DNA of 64,000 nucleotides from Otatea glauca (taxonomy: Eukaryota; Streptophyta; Magnoliopsida; Poales; Poaceae), in NCBI GenBank assembly GCA_036346275.1, contig CM070719.1, forward strand, positions 1,426,001-1,490,000. Reading direction: 5' to 3'. The translations under genes were made by a program, and so were the position numbers. The notes below the pieces were generated by a model. That model saw only the letters and a list, made by a program, of their open reading frames with translations, made no database searches and had not been told where the DNA came from. This document shows, piece after piece, positions 59,001 to 64,000 of the stretch. Numbering within the stretch: the first letter of the stretch is position 1; the number at the start of each line of letters is the position of its first letter.

Positions 59001-60722
59001 CTGATTTCTTTTTGCCCTTATTTAAAGTTTGTTATTTTCTATATTTTTATTGAACTACGTGTAGACTCCGACGTTTCAGAGTCCGCAACGGTCGACTCTA
59101 TGACTGAAATCAACGAGTAAGGCAAGCACCCCCTTTGATTATGTTGAGGTAAGCACCCCCTTTGATCATGTTGATCCTAGTTTTGCAAATGTTTTATTTC
59201 ATGCGTATGTTCATTAAAGTTTGCTATATTGTGGGAAATGGTAGTTATACCTGTAGACTCATGGAACTTCCTTGATAAGTATGGACATGTGAACCTTGAT
59301 AACCTAGAACTAAGGTTAGACAATATATAATGTCAAATTGGGTATAAGCGATGAATAATAATCATGCTTAGCCATGCTTTAGATTTAGGATGAACAAGTT
59401 GGATAAATTGATCAGATCAAACTTTGGTGTATTGAGACATGATGACAATTACTTGTATTTTGGTATAAAAACTCAAAACAAAACTATGGTTTTGATACAG
59501 GCGATTATTGGCAATAGCCAGAGGTGTAGGTGTTGCACGTAGTGTAGGGGAAGATTATCGCCTGTGTCAGATTAAGGACCGAACTATGGGTTGTTTTCAA
59601 GCCAAGAAATCCGTAAAACCACAAGTGCTAGTATGGGACAGCCTTAACCTATTAAGTTACTTAGAACTAGCTTTGCACATTGGTAGGCTGGAGTAGTACG
59701 GGCTTTTAGTGACTGATTGCTCGGAAGGGCGCCCACACCGAGGTGTTGGGAGCAACGTTTGCTGATACAACAGTGTACTCCATACCATGGATATGCTTAA
59801 TCATCTATTGTACAGTGACGGTACAAACATTTACACCATAGTATGGGTTTAACGTCACCGGGTTGGTGCAAAGCTAGGTCTAGGTAATGTAACGGTTATG
59901 TAATGATTTCCCTGCTGACACACCAAAGGAAGTGTGTTACTGGCCTGGCAAAAGGGGATGATCATTTCTTGTGGGTAAAGCTGTACACCTCTGCAGAGGG
60001 TTAATCTTTTCGAAAAGCCACGCCCGCGGATATGGGCACTTGGTAAAGTCATCTCATGGTTAGATGTTTCATTATTTTCAAAATGGCTTGGTTTCATCTG
60101 TTGGCCTCGTATTGGCAAAGAATGATGTTGACAGGAATCGGGTGTCTCGATGCTCACTTCGAGGAGGTCTGTGAGTTATTACTTATGCTTTATTTGCTTG
60201 TTACTTTCATATCAGTCAAATTTGCTTTGACAAATTCTGTTTTGCAAACTACAACTTGATTTGCAAATAAAATTTTGCTTTATGCAAAATTAACTGTAGA
60301 AGCCTTTCTTTTGAAATGACCTGCATATATTATAGGTTTGCAAAAGTCTTGCTGAGTACGAAAGTACTCACCCTTACTTATTTACTATTTTTAGGTGAGG
60401 AAACAAATTACCCCGACGATACATACTTTGACGCAGGATTCGGGGATATTAATGATGAGTTTTTCTAGGGTTTATCTTGTCAGTTGCCTGTGGGGATTAT
60501 GGGTTAAAGGCATACTGCAAGATACATATGTCTCCACTGCAAGAGTTTATTTCAGTTTGTAAGATTAATATGTAAGAACTACTTCCGCTGTTGCAATAAT
60601 AATATCTGTGTGGTTGTGATATCAATTAGTTAATGTGCGTACTAGCCACTGATCATGGGACTAGTATTATATGCACATGGTACCTATTATTGATATTTAT
60701 TATAAAAAATGGGGGCATCACA
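56024..60722 (+). repeat. Giant solo LTR (4.7 kb) inserted in copia gag
   Basis: Begins TGTAACAGCC and ends GGGGGCATCACA, with perfect duplication GGTCT (56019-56023 and 60723-60727). The 3' half (58930-60722) matches 34560-36267 in order. The first half is different: its GC-rich island (57870-58600) has the CT-rich, leader-like strand on the minus strand, opposite to the other copies. Frames across 57873-58521 on both strands are composition artefacts. Confidence 0.92.
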
Positions 60723-60727
60723 GGTCT

Positions 60728-61567
60728 CCTCTCTGTATCATCATGGTAAGGCCTTCTTTCTGCTTCATCGCCTCGGTGAAACCTTCTTTCTGCGTCATCT
60801 TCTTGGCCGTTTAACCGACCACGACCACGTCCTCTATTCTAGCCTCTACCGCCTCCTCTCTTCATGCTACCACCGGGATTATCTCTGCCACTCGTTTGTT
60901 TTACGGATAGTGAATCCCCTCGCGAGAGCATCAATTTCTCTCCATCTTCTTTGCGATGGTGTCTGCCTTTGATGGTTTCTTCAAACATCCTGAGTCTGCC
61001 AATTGCTTCTGTCAGCGACATACTTGACAAGTCCCCCCATTGCTCTATTGTGCCGACAATGGGAAGAAATTTGTCAGGTACTGCACTGAAAAGTTTCTCA
61101 ATGACAGTAGCATCCTTCACTTCCGAGCCCAAAGCACGAATTTCGCCAACCATGCTAATGAGCTTTTGAGAAAAATCAGCAATACTCTCAAAATCTTGCA
61201 TTATCATGCGGTCAAGCTGCCTCTTAAGTGACTGCACCCTTGCCTTCTTGACACGATCCTCTCCAACACGCATCTCCTTGATGGCTTCCCAAGCTTCTCT
61301 TGCCGTTTCTTTCTCTGCGACTGCTAACAGCACAGCATCCGACACCGCTTGTGAAATTGCAGCCAGAGCTCCCTGATCCTTCTCTTCATCGACACGTTTT
61401 GCTCCTTCAATTGCTGCCCATACTCCGAGAGAGCGCAAGATGATCTTCATCTTTACCTCCCACAGACTGTAGTTGGTATCGTTGAGAATCGGGTATTGAA
61501 TCGGCACACCTCTAGCTCTTGACAATGTTCTTCCAGATGTTGATGTCTCTGCATCTTCTGTAGACAT
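60728..61567 (-). CDS. copia Gag (N-terminal and central part)
   Basis: Open from the ATG at 61567 (MSTEDAET) to about 60839, then interrupted near the solo LTR. The order is typical: YPILNDTNYSLWEVKMKIIL, then UBN2-like helices (AREAWEAIKEMRVGEDRVKKARVQ, LKRQLDRMIMQDFESIADF, VIEKLFSAVPDKF), then a basic tail rich in RHHRKEDG and RGG. The zinc knuckle follows after the 4.7-kb solo LTR at 55970. No stop lies within the first 240 codons. Confidence 0.85.
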
Positions 61568-61618
61568 GATGCTGCTCCTAGTTGTTTCTGGCGGAAGTTC
61601 CTTCGAATCTGCACCTCA

Positions 61619-61630
61619 GCTCTGTTACCA
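61619..61630 (-). other. Primer-binding site of the copia element
   Basis: Minus strand TGGTAACAGAGC, two bases inside the right LTR; one base different from the standard tRNA-iMet site. Confidence 0.85.
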
Positions 61631-61632
61631 AT

Positions 61633-62112
61633 TGTTGTACCACACAAGTTCAAATCAGCTTTAGGATTGCTTCAGAGTCTCTGCTTGATAATCGCTTCTC
61701 TGCTTCTTCTGTCGCTTGAACTTTGACGCTGCAAAACTTCAGAACAACGAAGAAACAACAGAGAAGATGAAAAAACTGAAAAACCGATTTGGTGCTGCAA
61801 AACCATCGCAGCGTTTTCTAATTTCTCGTTACCCTTTTATATAACCTGGTTTACAGATACTTAGAGACAAACAACTCAAACTCTAAAACAATCTAACGCA
61901 AAAACTCAACTGACACGGTAATCCAAACAGCTTACTGTTGCTAATCCGGCAAACTAACCAAATTACCGAACTACTAAACTCAGGACTATGAAACATCGTA
62001 TCCCGAACCAACAAACCCAAAAAAACAGACTCGACTTCAAAACTAACACGGACTCTAATTTTTATCCTGAAGCTAAACAAACTGGAACTTCACACAACTA
62101 GTTTAGCCAACA
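61633..62112 (-). repeat. 5' LTR of the copia element
   Basis: 480 bp, pair of 46230-46714, followed by the GTGTC duplication. Confidence 0.95.
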
Positions 62113-62131
62113 GTGTCTTATGCGTTATGAG

Positions 62132-62299
62132 CAGGGGCGGAGCTAGGCCTCGGGCCACCCAGGCCTGGGCCCGAGGCCTGGCCCAAAAATTCAATGAAAA
62201 TTGTGTTAAAATTTTATGAAAATTCGTTTATGGGCCAAACAAACCTTTGGGCCAGCCCAGGCCGGCCCGAGGCTTGGGCCTGGGCTGGCTCCGCCCCTG
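62132..62299. repeat. hAT-type MITE with CAGGGGCGGAGC termini
   Basis: 168 bp, inverted termini CAGGGGCGGAGC / GCTCCGCCCCTG, GGCC-rich subterminal parts (GGCCTGGGCCCGAGGCCTGG and its counterpart) and an AT-rich centre. Flanks GTTATGAG and GTTGGCGA may be a decayed 8-bp duplication. CAGGGGCGGAGC-type termini are common in plant hAT MITEs. Confidence 0.8.
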
Positions 62300-63619
62300 G
62301 TTGGCGAGCTTGGGATATGTACTCCAGTTTTCGTCCAAGGTTGCCTAATCTTATTGTTCCACATTACGGATTAAATTAGGATCTCGTACCAACCGGGCGA
62401 GCCGGTGGTCTAGGCCGCAGCAGCGCGGCGGACAGGAGCCGGCCGGAGCCGAGGAAGGAGAGAGGAGACTTTCTTTGGGTTGCGAGCCGCGGCCAAGAGG
62501 CAATACAGATACTCACGGCGATTTAATTCTTGTGTGGTAGATTATGTTTTTTTTCTTTTTCCGAGAGGGAATACATATACACTAGGTCGATCTCTTGGGC
62601 CGTACAATCTCAAGTCTAGTTCTCATGTCCAGCCTATATATATACACAATTTTTTCTTCGTCTTAATTTCGGTATGATTTGGTGCATTTAGTACATAAGA
62701 CCATTGTATGTACCAGGGTTTGCAAAGCCGACGAAAATTGGTCGAATTTCACGAAAACCGAGCCGGTTCGGCATTTCAATCCGAGCGAAAAACCGATTCG
62801 ATTCAAATCCAAAAAAATTAGAAAAATTTATCAAAAAAAATCCTAAAATTAGTACTAATATCATTGTGACATCTCGGATGAAAATTTGTGAAAAATCAAA
62901 TTTAGGAGACGTTTTAGAGCAAAAAAATGAATGAGGGAAATTGAAAAGGGGAAAAAAAGAGGAAAATCACTATTCATTGGGTCAACATGCAATAGCCCAT
63001 CCGGCCCACAAAAAAACCGCATACATAACACGGTTCTGGATGTTTCCGACACATTATTGCTGTCCATTAGTTCCCCATCCAGCATACACTCCAACTCAAG
63101 ACGATTCCTCTTAGATCCGGCGCCGACGAGCAAGAAACCGATGAGGGGACGTCGAAAATCGAGCGGTACAGGGCAAAATTCGAGACTCCATTAGCGAAAA
63201 TCGAAGGCTCCACTGCGTCAACGATTTTCATCCAAATCCAAGCTGCTTTCGAGCAATTTTGAGTGAAAATTGGTGAGTTCCTTCGATTTTCGACAGTATG
63301 CGCACAAATTCCGCAGATGACTAGATGCAAAACGAAGTACTAAGTGATGTATTTGACTACATATGTCACATAATTTTTTGTCTGCAGCATATATGTTAAG
63401 TCGTAGTGCTTTCGTTCACAAATAAAAAGATGAGGCAAAGAAATGTTTGGATTATTATCCTCTGATAGATGTATTGCTGCTAGCATGCATGGACTATGTA
63501 GATGCCGAATTGTCTCCCGACATGTCCATTATATCTGCATGGATTGATGCAGCAAGGTGTGATCCTTTGGGTGTTATAGGAAACACGTTATGTATTCTTT
63601 TATTTATAATTTCAAATTC
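62300..63619. other. No gene recognised
   Basis: Mixed-composition DNA; 62715-62900 is rich in CGAAAATT/GAATTTC words. Short frames (62704-62934, 62931-63194, 63447-63629) show no known similarity. Confidence 0.35.
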
Positions 63620-64000
63620 AAGAGGCTAAAATTGTTAGGATTAATAATAAATTAATCATTTACCACATGCCATATCAAAGATATATTAAATAGTTAACCC
63701 TAAATATTTTTGCATATTTAGGTTCATAGGGACTTAAGGTTTCTATCAAAATTGGTTTCATTCAAATTGGAGCTTATTTGCAAATATTTATGTATAGCTT
63801 ATTTCAAACCCTTTCTTTAAATTTAAATTTAAAATTTAAAAAGAGTTCATTTTCAAAATATTTTTCCATATTCAGAATCTAAAATATTTTAGATGAATAT
63901 AAAAATTTATTTTACTTTATTTGGATTTGAAATGCAAAAGTTATGTTCATTTGAATAGTTTAGGGTTTGGAAAAATGATGATAATTAGAAAATTTGCCAT
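63620..64000 (-). repeat. Partial giant LTR running off the window
   Basis: 63650-64000 matches 49960-50260 of the solo LTR in the same orientation (TGCATATTTAGGTTCAT, AAAATTGGTTTCATTCAAAT, TTCATTTTCAAAATATTTTT). At least one more LTR of this family therefore starts here. Confidence 0.75.

Larger units (their letters stand above)
46230..62112 (-). mobile_element. Ty1/copia element with two nested solo LTRs
   Basis: LTRs of 485 bp (46230-46714) and 480 bp (61633-62112) read TGTTGGC...TACAACA on the minus strand. The target duplication GTGTC (46225-46229 and 62113-62117) is perfect. The primer-binding site lies inside the right LTR and a purine tract (AGGGAGATGATA) inside the left one. Removing the solo LTRs 46964-52860 and 56024-60722 with their duplications leaves about 5.28 kb, a normal copia length. 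Genes run gag, protease, integrase, RT, RNase H from right to left. LTRs differ by about 4-5% by eye. The insertion lies 25 bp beyond the CLE stop codon. Confidence 0.95.

Overview
This is a transposon-dense stretch of a grass nuclear genome, probably rice (Oryza) or a close relative. The pointers are the grass Ty1/copia SIRE/Maximus-type and PIF/Harbinger families, MITEs sitting inside TA microsatellites (the habit of the rice Micron family), 3-6 kb Ty3/gypsy-like solo LTRs, and a CLE peptide precursor carrying several CLE repeats, an architecture I recall from rice. I see no tRNA, rRNA or CRISPR feature, and nothing bacterial.

Layout. 1-2458: end of a gypsy-type LTR, its primer-binding site and a degenerate internal region. 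2459-6263 (-): 3'-truncated copia element whose gag contains a 165-bp in-frame intron. 6.6-12 kb: DUF4283 fragment, small LTR-element remnant, a probable Nup96 exon fragment and a broken PIF/Harbinger transposase. 12187-12522 (+): an intact small secreted proline-rich protein with a CLE/CEP-like tail. 12.5-15.8 kb: AT-rich DNA with two MITEs and a long hexanucleotide microsatellite. 15769-31509 (+): a complete SIRE-like copia element (LTRs 1.65 kb, target duplication CATAC) that carries in its pol gene a complete hAT element (21990-26640; 8-bp duplication GTCATAAT). 31.5-36.3 kb: array of alternately oriented repeats and a 5'-truncated giant LTR. 36.3-42.1 kb: a patchwork of inverted and direct repeats, a scrambled partial copy of the CLE locus, a Micron-like MITE, and an Ulp1-protease-like remnant. 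42091-45149 (-): solo LTR (TATAA). 45573-46204 (+): multi-CLE precursor with frameshifts. 46230-62112 (-): a copia element (GTGTC) inserted 25 bp after the CLE stop codon and split by two solo LTRs (46964-52860; 56024-60722). 62.1-64 kb: a small hAT-type MITE and the edge of another giant LTR.

The likely host genes are the two secreted-peptide genes, at 12.2 and 45.6 kb. The multi-CLE gene is the most interesting locus. It has a signal peptide, then repeats of about 84 bp, each holding a CLE dodecapeptide core between proline-rich spacers. Loss of one C in the first repeat ends the frame just after the ninth residue of the first CLE motif, so this copy is either a recent pseudogene or encodes only one shortened peptide.

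The nesting gives a relative timeline: the inverted-repeat array precedes the SIRE element, which precedes the hAT element; the CLE gene precedes the copia element, which precedes its two solo LTRs. All homology and domain calls come from reading the sequence and from memory of the families; no database search was run.
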